64,000 bases of DNA from JACCTI01 sp051005695. Its GTDB lineage: Bacteria; Verrucomicrobiota; Verrucomicrobiia; Chthoniobacterales; UBA10450. Below the pieces are notes generated by a model, which was not told the origin of the DNA, did no database searches, and saw only the letters and a list, made by a program, of their open reading frames with translations. Shown piece after piece: positions 18,147 through 26,684 of the stretch. The stretch spans positions 16,281-80,280 of the forward strand of contig JBPCJC010000028.1 in the NCBI GenBank assembly GCA_051005695.1. Reading direction: 5' to 3'. Positions within the stretch are counted from its first letter, which is position 1, and every line of letters starts with the position of its first letter. The position numbers and the translations under genes were made by a program.

Positions 18147-19250
18147 TCAGGGCGCGGGTGATTTGCGGTTCCGCAGATAGAGGTAAACGAACACGATCGC
18201 GGGGATGAGCGCCGCCAGGTCGAGCCAGGTGGTGTAGTTCCACTGTAAACTCATCGACATCACGGGACTCGGCGGACGCGGGCCTTCCGGCACCAAGCCG
18301 AGTGCGGAGAACAAGACGTCGACCACGATCCCGGCGCAAACCATGCAAAGAAAGAAGACGCCGGTGATGTAGGTGGCCGCGCGCCAGCCGTAATACTTTC
18401 CGAAAATTACCACCAGCGGGAGAACGATGAGATCGGCGAAGATGAACGAAATCACGCCGCCGAAACTGATTCCATTGCTCCAGAGATGCGCGGCCAGCGG
18501 GAGATTTCCGACCGAGCAAACGAAACTGGCGATCGCGATCAGCGGACCGACGATGCAATTCTCCAGGATCCGCAACCACGTCGGGCCGCTCTGCAAAAAG
18601 AGCGCCTGCCACCAGTTGTTAGGCACGAGCGTGGCCAGGAATCCGGCGATCAAAAATCCGATGGTGATCTCTTTCCAAAGCATCAGCCAGTCCATCACGA
18701 AGGCGTTCGCCACCTGCGTCCATTTCCCGGGAGCCGCGCCCGATCCGCCACCGTGATGCTCGTGCCCGCCGTGGCCGCAATCGTCTTCCTCGTCGCCGCT
18801 GCCCCCGGCGACTTTGCGCGCTTCTTTCTCGAGATTTTTCGGGAAGATGATCGACGCAAAAAGCCAAAGCAGCCCGATGAGCACGAACGCGCCGATAAAA
18901 TTCGCCAAGAGAAAACGCCAGCCTAACAAGATCCACAAAACCGCTGCGAGCTCGATCACCAGATTGGTCGAGGCAAACATGAAAGCGAGCGCGGGAATAA
19001 GCGCGGCGCCCTGCTTGAAAGCGCTCCGCGCCGCCGCCGCCGCGGCGTAAGAGCACGAGCTACTGGCCGCGCCAAAACCGGTGGCCATCAGCATGGTCTT
19101 CAGGTTCTTCCGGCCGAAATGCCGGCTCATCCTGTCCTTGCTCACGAAAACCTGGAGCGCACCGGAGATGGCAAAGCCGACGGTCAAGGCCCAGAAAGTT
19201 TCCCAAGCCATGACCAGGGCGTGGTAGAGACCGGACAGGATCGGGTTCAC
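18147..19250 (-). CDS. YraQ/DUF318-type permease with His-rich loop
   Basis: 367 residues with about eight to ten hydrophobic segments. The repeated half-motifs TGFGAASSSCSYAAAA and CSVGNLPLAAHLWSNG are hallmarks of the DUF318/UPF0718 permease family, relatives of arsenite permeases. The central cytoplasmic loop carries CGHGGHEHHGGG, a likely metal-binding tract. The substrate is unknown; a metal or metalloid, or a link to the adjacent copper-binding genes, is plausible. It lies 51 bp downstream of the Csp gene on the same strand. Confidence 0.85.
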   Translation of the reverse strand: MNPILSGLYHALVMAWETFWALTVGFAISGALQVFVSKDRMSRHFGRKNLKTMLMATGFGAASSSCSYAAAAAARSAFKQGAALIPALAFMFASTNLVIELAAVLWILLGWRFLLANFIGAFVLIGLLWLFASIIFPKNLEKEARKVAGGSGDEEDDCGHGGHEHHGGGSGAAPGKWTQVANAFVMDWLMLWKEITIGFLIAGFLATLVPNNWWQALFLQSGPTWLRILENCIVGPLIAIASFVCSVGNLPLAAHLWSNGISFGGVISFIFADLIVLPLVVIFGKYYGWRAATYITGVFFLCMVCAGIVVDVLFSALGLVPEGPRPPSPVMSMSLQWNYTTWLDLAALIPAIVFVYLYLRNRKSPAP

Positions 19251-19301
19251 GCTAAAAATTGCCTAACGAGTGGTGAGGCTTCGGATCGCAAACGGTCGCG
19301 G

Positions 19302-19700
19302 CTACTCCGCGAGCAATGCTTCGCAAGCTCTGGTGCAACGTTCGCAAGCTTCCGCGCAGACGCGGCAATGTTCCATTTTTTCGCTGTGCCTGGCACAGCT
19401 GGCGCCGGAAATTTCCGTGGCCTTGATCGAAGCGCGGAGCTGCGCGCCGGCGAGCGTTTTGTCGGTTTGGGTAAAGCGCGAGATCAGGCGCGCAGTCGTT
19501 AGGCAAACATCCGCGCAATCGTTGCAATTGCGGATGCACTCGACCATCGCCGCGACATTTTTCTCACCGAGACAGGCGTCGGCGCAGGCATTGCACGCTT
19601 CCGCGCAGGCATAGCAGGCGGTGATGCACTCGATCGCGACCGCGCGGTCGGATGAAGGATGCACCGGATGGGTATCGAACATTTGTTTGATGTAACTCAT
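19302..19700 (-). CDS. Four-helix-bundle copper storage protein (Csp family)
   Basis: 132 residues with at least 14 cysteines in CxxxC spacing on predicted helices: CITACYACAEACNACADACLG, CIRNCNDCADVC, and CRVCAEACERCTRACE. This is the DUF326/Csp fold, whose bundle core holds many Cu(I) ions. There is no signal peptide, so it is a cytosolic Csp3-like form. It shares an ATGA overlap with the upstream HMA-like gene and is followed by the His-rich permease: a small copper-handling operon. Confidence 0.92.
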   Translation of the reverse strand: MSYIKQMFDTHPVHPSSDRAVAIECITACYACAEACNACADACLGEKNVAAMVECIRNCNDCADVCLTTARLISRFTQTDKTLAGAQLRASIKATEISGASCARHSEKMEHCRVCAEACERCTRACEALLAE

Positions 19701-20026
19701 GACGCGGAATCTCCTGGTGGTGGCTGATGAATTTGGTCGGGATGCGGGATGAACGCGTCCGTGAGGGGCGACGATGTGGTCACGTGCTCGGAGGAAATCC
19801 GGAACCCTGCGCGCTCGATCGCTGCGTGCAGTTGTTTTTCCGAAATGCTGACCGGCTCGTAGTTCACGGCGACTTTACCACCGCGGAGGCTGATCGATTG
19901 CACGCCCTCGAGGTTTTCGAGCGCGTCACGCAAGGTTCGCTCCGCCGTCGGCGAGTCCGCTTTTTCGACCGTGAACTCGGCGTCGATGTACTCGTGCAAA
20001 CCGGATTCGTCAGGAACATCCGCCAC
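19697..20026 (-). CDS. HMA-like heavy-metal-associated domain protein
   Basis: About 109 residues from a GTG at 20026 (an alternative GTG lies at 20071). The stretch LENLEGVQSISLRGGKVAVNY...LHAAIERAGF has the beta-alpha-beta pattern of HMA copper chaperones, but the CxxC metal site is missing: no cysteine is present in the loop. It overlaps the Csp gene start by four bases. It may have lost metal binding, or may act through its C-terminal HPDQIH tail. Calling it a copper protein rests on the neighbour as much as on the fold. Confidence 0.6.
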   Translation of the reverse strand: MADVPDESGLHEYIDAEFTVEKADSPTAERTLRDALENLEGVQSISLRGGKVAVNYEPVSISEKQLHAAIERAGFRISSEHVTTSSPLTDAFIPHPDQIHQPPPGDSAS

Positions 20027-20076
20027 AATAATGGATCGCCGCTCGCCCGCTCCGCGGATGCGATGAACCACGGCAA

Positions 20077-21234
20077 TCACGGCTGCAGAACGACCTTCAC
20101 GCAATCGTCCTTCTTTTCGTTGAAAATTTTGTAGCCGTGCGGCGCTTCTTTTAACGGCAGTCGATGCGAGACGATGTCGTCGAGTTTGATTTCGCGGCGC
20201 TCGAGATGGCCGAGAAGGGTGTCGATGTGTTTTTGCACGGGCGCTTGGCCGAAGGCCATCTTGATGCCTTTGTCGAAAATCTGGCCTAACGGGAAGTTGT
20301 CGTAGGGCACGCCGTAAACTCCGAGCACCGTCACCCAACCGCCGCGGCAAACGGCGCTGATCGCAGTCTTGAGCGCTTTGATGCTCCCGACTTCGCCACG
20401 CCAAATATTTCCCAACTTGTGCGCGAGACTGCGGTCGGCTTCCATTCCCACCGCATCGACGCAGACGTCGGCGCCGCGGCCATCAGTCATCTCGCGGATG
20501 GCTTCGACCACATCGGTGTCGTCGGCATTGATCGTCTCGGATTTTGCCGTGCGCCGCGCGGTATCGAGCCGGTAGTTTTGGATATCGACGCCGATGACGC
20601 GTTTCGCGCCGCGCAGCCAGGCGACCTTCTGCGCCATCAAACCGACTGGGCCACAACCGAAGACGGCGACGGTTTCGCCACCCTTTACGCCCGCCCAATC
20701 GATGCCCGAATAACCGGTCGGAAAAATGTCGGTTAGGAAAAGCACTTCCTCATCGCGGAATCCTTCGGGCACTTTGCGCGGGCCGAAGTTTGCATACGGC
20801 ACTCGCACGTACTCCGCCTGCCCTCCGCGGTAACCGCCATACAAATCCGTGTAACCAAAAAGGCCGCCGCCTTTCTGGTCTAACAAACCGCCTTCGGGCC
20901 CGTAGTGTTCCGGATTCGAATTCTCGCAATGTCCCGGCAACTCGTGGTTGCAGAAAAAACAGGCCCCGCAGGCGACCGGGAACGGCACTACCACGCGATC
21001 ACCTTTCGCGACCTTGGTGACCGCGCTGCCGACTTCCTCGACCACGCCCATGAACTCGTGTCCGAGCACCATGTCTTTGAGTTGCGGAAAGAAGCCGTTG
21101 TAAATGTGCAGGTCCGAGCCGCAGATCGCGGTCGAGGTCACGCGCAGGACAATGTCCTCGGGATTTTCGATTTTCGGATCTTCCACGTCGTTCACTTCGA
21201 CATGGCCCGGATGGTGGAATACGAGTGCCTTCAT
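20077..21234 (-). CDS. Zinc-dependent alcohol dehydrogenase (formaldehyde-dehydrogenase-like)
   Basis: 385 residues. Catalytic zinc ligands appear in AICGSDLHIYNG and VLGHEFMGVVEEVG; the structural zinc cysteines are in CGACFFCNHELPGHCEN. The NAD-binding motif is VAVFGCGPVGLMAQKVA. The extended insert (GGGLFGYTDLYGGYRGGQAEYVRVP) is typical of glutathione-independent formaldehyde dehydrogenase-like members. The substrate is not determined. It is followed after 50 bp by the HMA-like gene on the same strand. Confidence 0.92.
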   Translation of the reverse strand: MKALVFHHPGHVEVNDVEDPKIENPEDIVLRVTSTAICGSDLHIYNGFFPQLKDMVLGHEFMGVVEEVGSAVTKVAKGDRVVVPFPVACGACFFCNHELPGHCENSNPEHYGPEGGLLDQKGGGLFGYTDLYGGYRGGQAEYVRVPYANFGPRKVPEGFRDEEVLFLTDIFPTGYSGIDWAGVKGGETVAVFGCGPVGLMAQKVAWLRGAKRVIGVDIQNYRLDTARRTAKSETINADDTDVVEAIREMTDGRGADVCVDAVGMEADRSLAHKLGNIWRGEVGSIKALKTAISAVCRGGWVTVLGVYGVPYDNFPLGQIFDKGIKMAFGQAPVQKHIDTLLGHLERREIKLDDIVSHRLPLKEAPHGYKIFNEKKDDCVKVVLQP

Positions 21235-21339
21235 AATTCAAAGGGATACGCGCGACGCCGACTGGCGGACGGTGAAAAAACTCGGCCTCGGCGGCGGATG
21301 GAATAGTCCGCGCGCCGCGCACTCTGACCTGACCGACGC

Positions 21340-21803
21340 ATGAGCCAAAAACAAAAGCCCGCATAACACCATCGTGATCGGCGCGGGCACCGCGGATCCT
21401 GGCCAGCGCGGCCGGGCTTGCCGGATTGGGCGCACGCGTCGCCTTGATCGAGCGCCACAAGATTCGCGGCGATTGTTTGAACTTCGGCTGCGTCCCGATG
21501 CGACCGGCAAGCGATTGGGGTTTGAACGCGTGCAATCCGGCGCCGGATTTAACCGCCGTCATGGAACGAATGCGCAACCGCCGCGCGGAGATCGCGCCGA
21601 ATGGTTCGCAGGAGCGTTTCGAGTCGTTAGGCGTGGACGTCTTTCGCGGAAACGCACGCTGCGAATCGGTGCACGAGATTGCGGTCGATGGCGAAAAGTT
21701 GCGCGCGGATTACTTCGTCATTGCCACTGGAACGCACGCGACCGTTCTCCCGATGGAGGGGCTTGAGGAAGTCCGCTATTCGAGGAGGAAGCGTAATGCC
21801 TAA
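21340..21803 (+). pseudogene. Truncated, frameshifted mercuric-reductase-like flavoprotein
   Basis: The start MSQKQKP is followed by an early stop. In the next frame NTIVIGAGTA begins an FAD-binding fold, and in a further frame GARVALIERHKIRGDCLNFGCVP carries the redox CxxxxC of MerA/LpdA-type enzymes. It continues to DYFVIATGTHATVLPMEGL and then ends. Only about 150 of the usual 460-550 residues remain, with at least two indels. A remnant rather than a working gene. Core motif copies at 21624 and 21799. Confidence 0.75.
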
Positions 21804-21836
21804 CGAAACCTCCGCCGGCGTTTTGCGCGTCCGCGG

Positions 21837-22235
21837 CTACGGCACCTTCTGGAGTTTGAGCGCTGCGGAGTTCATGCAATAACGCCGACCGGTCGGTTGC
21901 GGGCCGTCATCGAAGACGTGGCCGAGATGTCCCTCGCACTTCGCGCAGAGGACTTCGGTGCGTTTCATGAAGAACTTGCGGTCGGTTTCGGTCTCGACCG
22001 CTTCCGGCGAAATCGGCGCGTAAAAGCTCGGCCAGCCGGTGCCGGATTCGAACTTCGTCTCTGCATCGAAGAGCGGATTGCCGCAGGCGGCGCATTGGTA
22101 AACGCCCTGGTCGTGAGTATTGGCATACTCGCCCGTGCCCGCGCGTTCCGTCCCTTTTTCGCGAAGGACATGATACTGCTCCGGAGTTAGCAACTGCTTC
22201 CATTCCGCGTCGGTCTTTTCGATTTTTTCAGACAT
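21837..22235 (-). CDS. msrB: Peptide-methionine (R)-S-oxide reductase
   Basis: 132 residues, complete. Zinc cysteines come as YQCAACGNPLF and VLCAKCEGHLGH; the catalytic cysteine is in GRRYCMNSAALKL. The conserved ESGTGWPSFYAPI stretch is present. The enzyme repairs methionine-R-sulfoxide in proteins. The DUF1223 gene ends 13 bp upstream on the same strand, so the two may share a transcript in a redox-repair context. Confidence 0.95.
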   Translation of the reverse strand: MSEKIEKTDAEWKQLLTPEQYHVLREKGTERAGTGEYANTHDQGVYQCAACGNPLFDAETKFESGTGWPSFYAPISPEAVETETDRKFFMKRTEVLCAKCEGHLGHVFDDGPQPTGRRYCMNSAALKLQKVP

Positions 22236-22247
22236 GATCTTGTATGA

Positions 22248-22976
22248 TTATTTCAACCAACCGCCGACCCCCTGCACTGGCTCGAGCTGGCCGCGTTCGG
22301 TAATCCACGCGGCGATCGCTTCGCGGCCGTCGGCGTCTTTCGGACGCGGGACCGGCGGGCAAGGTTAACTCGGCCGCGCCTGCATTCATCGGCGCATCCG
22401 CTTGCGCGAGCACGACGAAATCGTGGCGTAATTGCCGGCCGCTGTTTTCGCCGGCTTTGACATTGATCCTGAGATCGAAGCCGAGCCGGGCCACGTGCAG
22501 ATCGTAAGCGCGCGCACCACCGCCGGCTGGAGCGAAACTCGCAGTTACGCGATTATTTTTTCCGACGTCCAATTTCAAAACGCCAGCATCCTCGTTAGAC
22601 TTTTCCGGAACCCGGCGGTCGCGCAATTCGCGGCCGTCGAGGACAAAGCCCGGCGTGTAAACGCTGCTGCTTTTCCAGTGCGAGGAATACTCATCTTGCC
22701 GCGCGGTCCATTGTTTCGACGCGAACGGATCGCGCCAGCCAAGCCGATCCCAGTAATCGACATGAAACGCCATCGGCACGAAGTCGCGCCAGAGCCGCGG
22801 CTCGTCTTTCAATTTGCTCAACCACGCTTCCGCCGGCGGGCAACTACTGCAGCCTTCAGACGTGAAAGCTCAAGCAGGTGAGTCCGGGCGCGACCGCTTT
22901 CAAAAGCGGCGTCACTCGCCTGTGCGCCTGCGGCTAACGAAGAGCACATAAGAAAAAATCCGAGGGATCGAAGCAT
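22248..22976 (-). pseudogene. DUF1223 secreted thioredoxin-fold protein, two frameshifts
   Basis: Begins with a signal peptide (MLRSLGFFLMCSSLAAGAQA). The reading frame then slips by one base just before FTSEGCSSCPPAEAWLSKLK, the CxxC-bearing start of the DUF1223 domain. That slip coincides with a short T run, so a missing T would restore the frame. The middle (FHVDYWDRLGWRDPF, VYTPGFVLDGRE) is intact. A second slip near the C-terminus separates it from AWITERGQ and GVGGWLK before the stop. Sequencing error or early decay are both possible. The function of DUF1223 is not established. Confidence 0.7.
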
Positions 22977-23016
22977 GTTATGGGAGCGCGGAGGAGCCGG
23001 AAATATTTCATCTGAA

Positions 23017-24834
23017 TCACCCGACGACCGCGCGTTCCGGATTCTTGCGCAAGATCGGATTTTGCGCGCCGGCGGCGAGCGCGAGAATCAAATCCGTTTT
23101 CGAAAGACTGCCGACAATCGTCCGATCGGTCGCGCTTTGCAGCACCGGCAAACGCTCGCCGTCGTGTTGGCCGAAGGTGGTCAGCGCTTCGCCGAGCGGC
23201 GTCTCGAGGTTGATTGCGGGAAAACGTTCGCGGGTCAGATCGTGCGCGATCACGAGATCGGCGATCGAAGGATCCTGGAGAAAATTCTTGATGTCGTGCA
23301 ACGAAATCGCGCCGAGAAAATGGTGCTGCGCATCGGTCACGTAGAGATAATTGAAACGATTGCTCAGGAACTTTTGTCCGATTGCCGCGAAGCCCGCGTT
23401 GGTGTGCACCGTCACCGGATCGGGCTTCATCAAGTCGCGCACATTAACGTCCACCAATTGCGCGGAGAAGCGCCCGCCGCCTTTGCGTTTCAAGGATTCG
23501 CTGTAGATCGAACGCGGGACGATGCGCGCCGACGTGTAGTAGGCGAGAACGCAGGCGAGCATGAGCGGGAGGATGATTTGGTAATCGAGCGTCAGCTCGA
23601 AAATCATGATGATCGCCATCACCGGCGCGTGCGTCGTGCCGGCGAGAAAAGCTCCCATGCCGACAAGTGCGAAGGCGCTCGGACTGATCGCGGCTCCGGG
23701 AAACCCGAGATGAAAAAGGATCCCGAAAAGATAACCAAGACTCGCGCCCACGAAGAGCGTGGGCGTGAAAACACCACCGACCGCGCCCGAACCAAACGTC
23801 GCCCCGGTGGCGACGATTTTGAAGACGAGAATGAGCGCGAGACTTTGCCAAAGCCAGGCGCCGTGGAGGATGGCGTTGACCGCACTGTAGCCGTTGCCGC
23901 AAACCTCGGGATAGGAAATGGCGAGCGCTCCCACGATTAAACCGCCGAAGGTCATGCGCGCATAGATCGGCAATTTCGTGCGAACGAAAAGATGTTCGCA
24001 GAAGTCGAGGAAACGCAGGAACCAGGGCGCCGCCAGACCCGCTACGAACCCGAGAAGAAGATACGGCGCGATCTCCCAACTGGTGTTCAGCTTGAACGGC
24101 GGAATGCCGTAGAGCGGATCGCCACCGTTGAAACCGCGGACGGTCAAAGTCGCGATCACGGAAGCGAAAACCAGCGGTCCGAAAATCTCGATCGCGACTG
24201 AACCAAGGACGATCTCGGCGACAAACAACGCGCCCGCGATCGGCGCATTATAAGCCGAGGCGATGCCCGCGGCCGCGCCGCATGCGACCAGCAGACGCAA
24301 CCGCAGCGCCGGCCAGTTTCGGATTCGACCAAGGATGGAAGCGGCGAGCGAGGAGAGTTGGACTAACGAGCCTTCGCGTCCGATCGACCCACCGGAAGCG
24401 ATCGTGAACATCGACGACAAACTCTTCACGATACTCAGCCGCACCGACAAGCGCCCATCGCCGACCACGACCGCTTCCATGTAATCCGTCGTCGCGACGC
24501 CGCGTCGCCAGCGCGCACCCGCGAGCATCACCAAACCGGCGAGCAATCCGCCGATCGCCGGCGTGACGAATCGTTGCCACGGCGGCAAGTGCGCGAAGCT
24601 TTCCGCCATGCTCGGGTTGCCGTTGCCGGTCAGGAGCATGTGCACCGAGGAGGTCAGCCAACGGAACCCGATCGAGGCGACTGCGCCGAGAAATCCGATC
24701 ACGCCCGCCCAAAACAGCGTGAACTGAAACTCGTCCGGATGGACAACTTCCGTGAACCAAACCCAGAGCTTGAGCAGCCGCAGCCGCTGCGGATTCAAGC
24801 GGCTTTCTATCGCCGCGCCTTCAGGATTTGCCAC
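23017..24834 (-). CDS. ClC-family chloride channel/transporter with CBS domains
   Basis: 605 residues. The ClC pore motifs are visible: GGSIGREGSLVQLSS (GxGREGP-like with Ser for Pro), and GSGAVGGVFTPTLFVGASLG. About ten membrane segments span residues 35-440. Two CBS domains follow (VRDLMKPDPVTVH and DLTRERFPAI...LPVLQSATDRTIVGSLSKTDL). I do not see a clear gating-glutamate context beyond GREGS, so channel versus H+/Cl- exchanger is open. Single gene; one near-motif at 24362. Confidence 0.93.
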   Translation of the reverse strand: MANPEGAAIESRLNPQRLRLLKLWVWFTEVVHPDEFQFTLFWAGVIGFLGAVASIGFRWLTSSVHMLLTGNGNPSMAESFAHLPPWQRFVTPAIGGLLAGLVMLAGARWRRGVATTDYMEAVVVGDGRLSVRLSIVKSLSSMFTIASGGSIGREGSLVQLSSLAASILGRIRNWPALRLRLLVACGAAAGIASAYNAPIAGALFVAEIVLGSVAIEIFGPLVFASVIATLTVRGFNGGDPLYGIPPFKLNTSWEIAPYLLLGFVAGLAAPWFLRFLDFCEHLFVRTKLPIYARMTFGGLIVGALAISYPEVCGNGYSAVNAILHGAWLWQSLALILVFKIVATGATFGSGAVGGVFTPTLFVGASLGYLFGILFHLGFPGAAISPSAFALVGMGAFLAGTTHAPVMAIIMIFELTLDYQIILPLMLACVLAYYTSARIVPRSIYSESLKRKGGGRFSAQLVDVNVRDLMKPDPVTVHTNAGFAAIGQKFLSNRFNYLYVTDAQHHFLGAISLHDIKNFLQDPSIADLVIAHDLTRERFPAINLETPLGEALTTFGQHDGERLPVLQSATDRTIVGSLSKTDLILALAAGAQNPILRKNPERAVVG

Positions 24835-24984
24835 CCTATGATGGGAGCGCGTTCCGCGGCAGCGTCAATCACCGCGCGTGATCACCCATCCAAGCCACGA
24901 CCGTTCCCGGCGGATGAGTCGGTCATTCCGCGCGAACGTTCAAACCCGCAGTGGGGTCGCGGGAAAAGGCGGTTGACCGGAGTG
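24835..24984. other. Gene-free stretch upstream of RND operon promoter
   Basis: Together with the promoter region this makes a gap of about 300 bp between the divergent ClC gene and the SDR-like gene. No ORF or repeat of note is seen before the promoter elements at 24985. Confidence 0.5.
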
Positions 24985-25014
24985 TTGAAACTGTAATTGT
25001 GTTGCTTACAATTA
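24985..25014 (+). promoter_or_regulatory. Sigma-70-like promoter overlapping a perfect palindromic operator
   Basis: TTGAAA at 24985-24990 and TACAAT at 25007-25012 are 16 bp apart, a good housekeeping promoter. Between and over the -10 lies a perfect 7-bp inverted repeat, TAATTGT (24994-25000) and ACAATTA (25008-25014), separated by 7 bp. A dimeric repressor (TetR or MarR type) bound there would block the promoter. It points toward the SDR fragment and RND pump genes. No repressor gene is in the window nearby. Confidence 0.6.
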
Positions 25015-25131
25015 GCCCAGACACGGCCCGTCCCTGAAGTAGAGAAAGTCTGATGGATTATCAATTGCTCAGTCAGACTCGTCTGCGCGTTTCCTGAGCT
25101 GTCGCACGATCAGATCAAAGGGTAATTCAAA

Positions 25132-25500
25132 ATGCCTAACGAGAATAAGGAATCGCAACGCGTCGCTCTCGCCGCAGGCGACGGGGCCATGTTTTTCACC
25201 GGTGCCACTTCGAGTGTGCGCGGCGGCGGTTGGCTGGCTTTCAGCAGCGCGAAATTTGCGCTGCGCGGCCTCGTACAATCGCTCGCGCGCGAACTTTGGC
25301 CGAAGGGCGTGCACGTCGCTCACGTGGTCGTCGATGGGTTGATCGGCGAGCGCGGCGCAGGCGACAATTCGGCGACAACGCAGAATTCGCTCGACCCGGA
25401 AAAGATGGCGGATGCTTACTGGCACCTTGCCCAGCAGGATCGCTCCGCGTGGACGCTCGAGCTTGATCTGCGTCGAAACGGCGAAGAATTTTTCGTATGA
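25132..25500 (+). CDS. Truncated short-chain dehydrogenase-like protein
   Basis: 122 residues. GAMFFTGATSSVRGGG, FSSAKFALRGLVQSLAREL and GVHVAHVVVDGLI match the C-terminal half of SDR enzymes. The N-terminal Rossmann region with its glycine-rich NAD(P) site is absent and replaced by a 17-residue tail starting MPNENKES, encoded by the dispersed motif directly after the ATG. The usual catalytic Tyr is Phe (FSSAK). Without cofactor binding it is unlikely to be a normal dehydrogenase. Its stop overlaps the next ATG (ATGA). It may be a remnant kept as a leader in the pump operon. Confidence 0.55.
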   Translation: MPNENKESQRVALAAGDGAMFFTGATSSVRGGGWLAFSSAKFALRGLVQSLARELWPKGVHVAHVVVDGLIGERGAGDNSATTQNSLDPEKMADAYWHLAQQDRSAWTLELDLRRNGEEFFV

Positions 25501-26684
25501 TTTGCAGACTTGCCAGCGTTTGCCTGATTTTTGTTTTCGCCGGCTGCGGCGGATCGAAAAAACCGGCCGGCCCGCCGCCGCCAGCAGTCACCGTGACGAA
25601 GGCGTTGCAAAAAGAAGTGACCGAGTGGGACGATTACACTGGTCGGTTGGCCGCGGTCGATGAAGTCGAGATTCGCGCGCAGGTCAGCGGTTATCTCGAG
25701 TCGATTCATTTCAAGGATGGACAGATTGTGAAGAAGGGCGATCTGCTTTTCGTGATCGATCCGCGCCCGTATCAAGCGGTCCTCGATCGCGCGGAAGCGC
25801 AGGCGAAACAGGCCGATGCGGGCCTCGCGTTGGCTGATTTAAATCTCAAACGCACTCAGGAATTGGCGAACAAAAATGCGGTCGCGTCGCAGGATTTGGA
25901 CGATCGGCGGAGCAAACAACTCGAAGCCGCGGCCGCGGTGCAGGTGGCGCAGGCAGAAGTGAAAGCGGCCCGGCTCAGTCTCGATTTCACTCAGATCACC
26001 GCGCCGGTCGGCGGGCGGATCAATCGCCATTTGGTCAGCGAAGGCAACCTCATCAGCGGCGGCGCGGCCAACGCGACTTTGCTGACCACGATTGTTTCGC
26101 TCGACCCGATCCACGCCTATTTCGAAGCTGACGAGCAGGCGTATCTCAAATACACCCGACTCGATCGCGCAGGCGAGCGTCGGAGCTCGCGCGAAGTGGC
26201 AAATCCGGTGCGCATGGCCCTCGGCGACGAGGAGGGTTTTCCACATGAAGGGCGAATGGATTTTGTGGAAAACCGCGTCGACGTAAACACGGCCACGATC
26301 CAGGGACGGGCGATTTTTCCGAATCCCGATCTCGTGCTCACGCCGGGGCAATTTGTTAGGCTGCAACTCCTCGGCAGTCCGCCGCATCAGGCGATCCTGC
26401 TTCCCGACCAGGCGATTGTCTCTGATCAATCGCAGAAGTTCGTCTGGGTCGTGGATGGCGAGAGTAAGGTGGAATATCGCAAAGTGAAGCCCGGCCCGAT
26501 GATCGATGGCCTGCGCATCATTCGTGATGGCCTCAAGCCTAACGAGTCGGTAATCGTCCTCGGCCTGCAGAGCGCGCGCGCCGGGATCAAGGTGAACGCG
26601 ACGGAAAAGTCGCCGCAGGATTTCGCCGGCGGCGGACAAAAAACGGCCGTGCTCGCGAAACCAGCGGCCGGTTCCGCGAAGTGA
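25497..26684 (+). CDS. RND efflux periplasmic adaptor lipoprotein (AcrA/MexE-like)
   Basis: 395 residues. The N-terminus is a lipoprotein signal with lipobox FAGC (Cys at about residue 17). The adaptor domains follow: beta-barrel/lipoyl start (YTGRLAAVDEVEIRAQVSGYLESIHFKDGQIVKKGDLLFVIDPRPYQ in broken conserved blocks), a coiled-coil hairpin (residues about 85-150), and ITAPVGGRINRHLVSEGNLIS. It links the inner-membrane pump to an outer-membrane channel. Its stop overlaps the pump start by four bases. No TolC-type channel gene is in this operon. Motif copies are at 26353 (variant) and 26538 (KPNESV). Confidence 0.93.
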   Translation: MICRLASVCLIFVFAGCGGSKKPAGPPPPAVTVTKALQKEVTEWDDYTGRLAAVDEVEIRAQVSGYLESIHFKDGQIVKKGDLLFVIDPRPYQAVLDRAEAQAKQADAGLALADLNLKRTQELANKNAVASQDLDDRRSKQLEAAAAVQVAQAEVKAARLSLDFTQITAPVGGRINRHLVSEGNLISGGAANATLLTTIVSLDPIHAYFEADEQAYLKYTRLDRAGERRSSREVANPVRMALGDEEGFPHEGRMDFVENRVDVNTATIQGRAIFPNPDLVLTPGQFVRLQLLGSPPHQAILLPDQAIVSDQSQKFVWVVDGESKVEYRKVKPGPMIDGLRIIRDGLKPNESVIVLGLQSARAGIKVNATEKSPQDFAGGGQKTAVLAKPAAGSAK

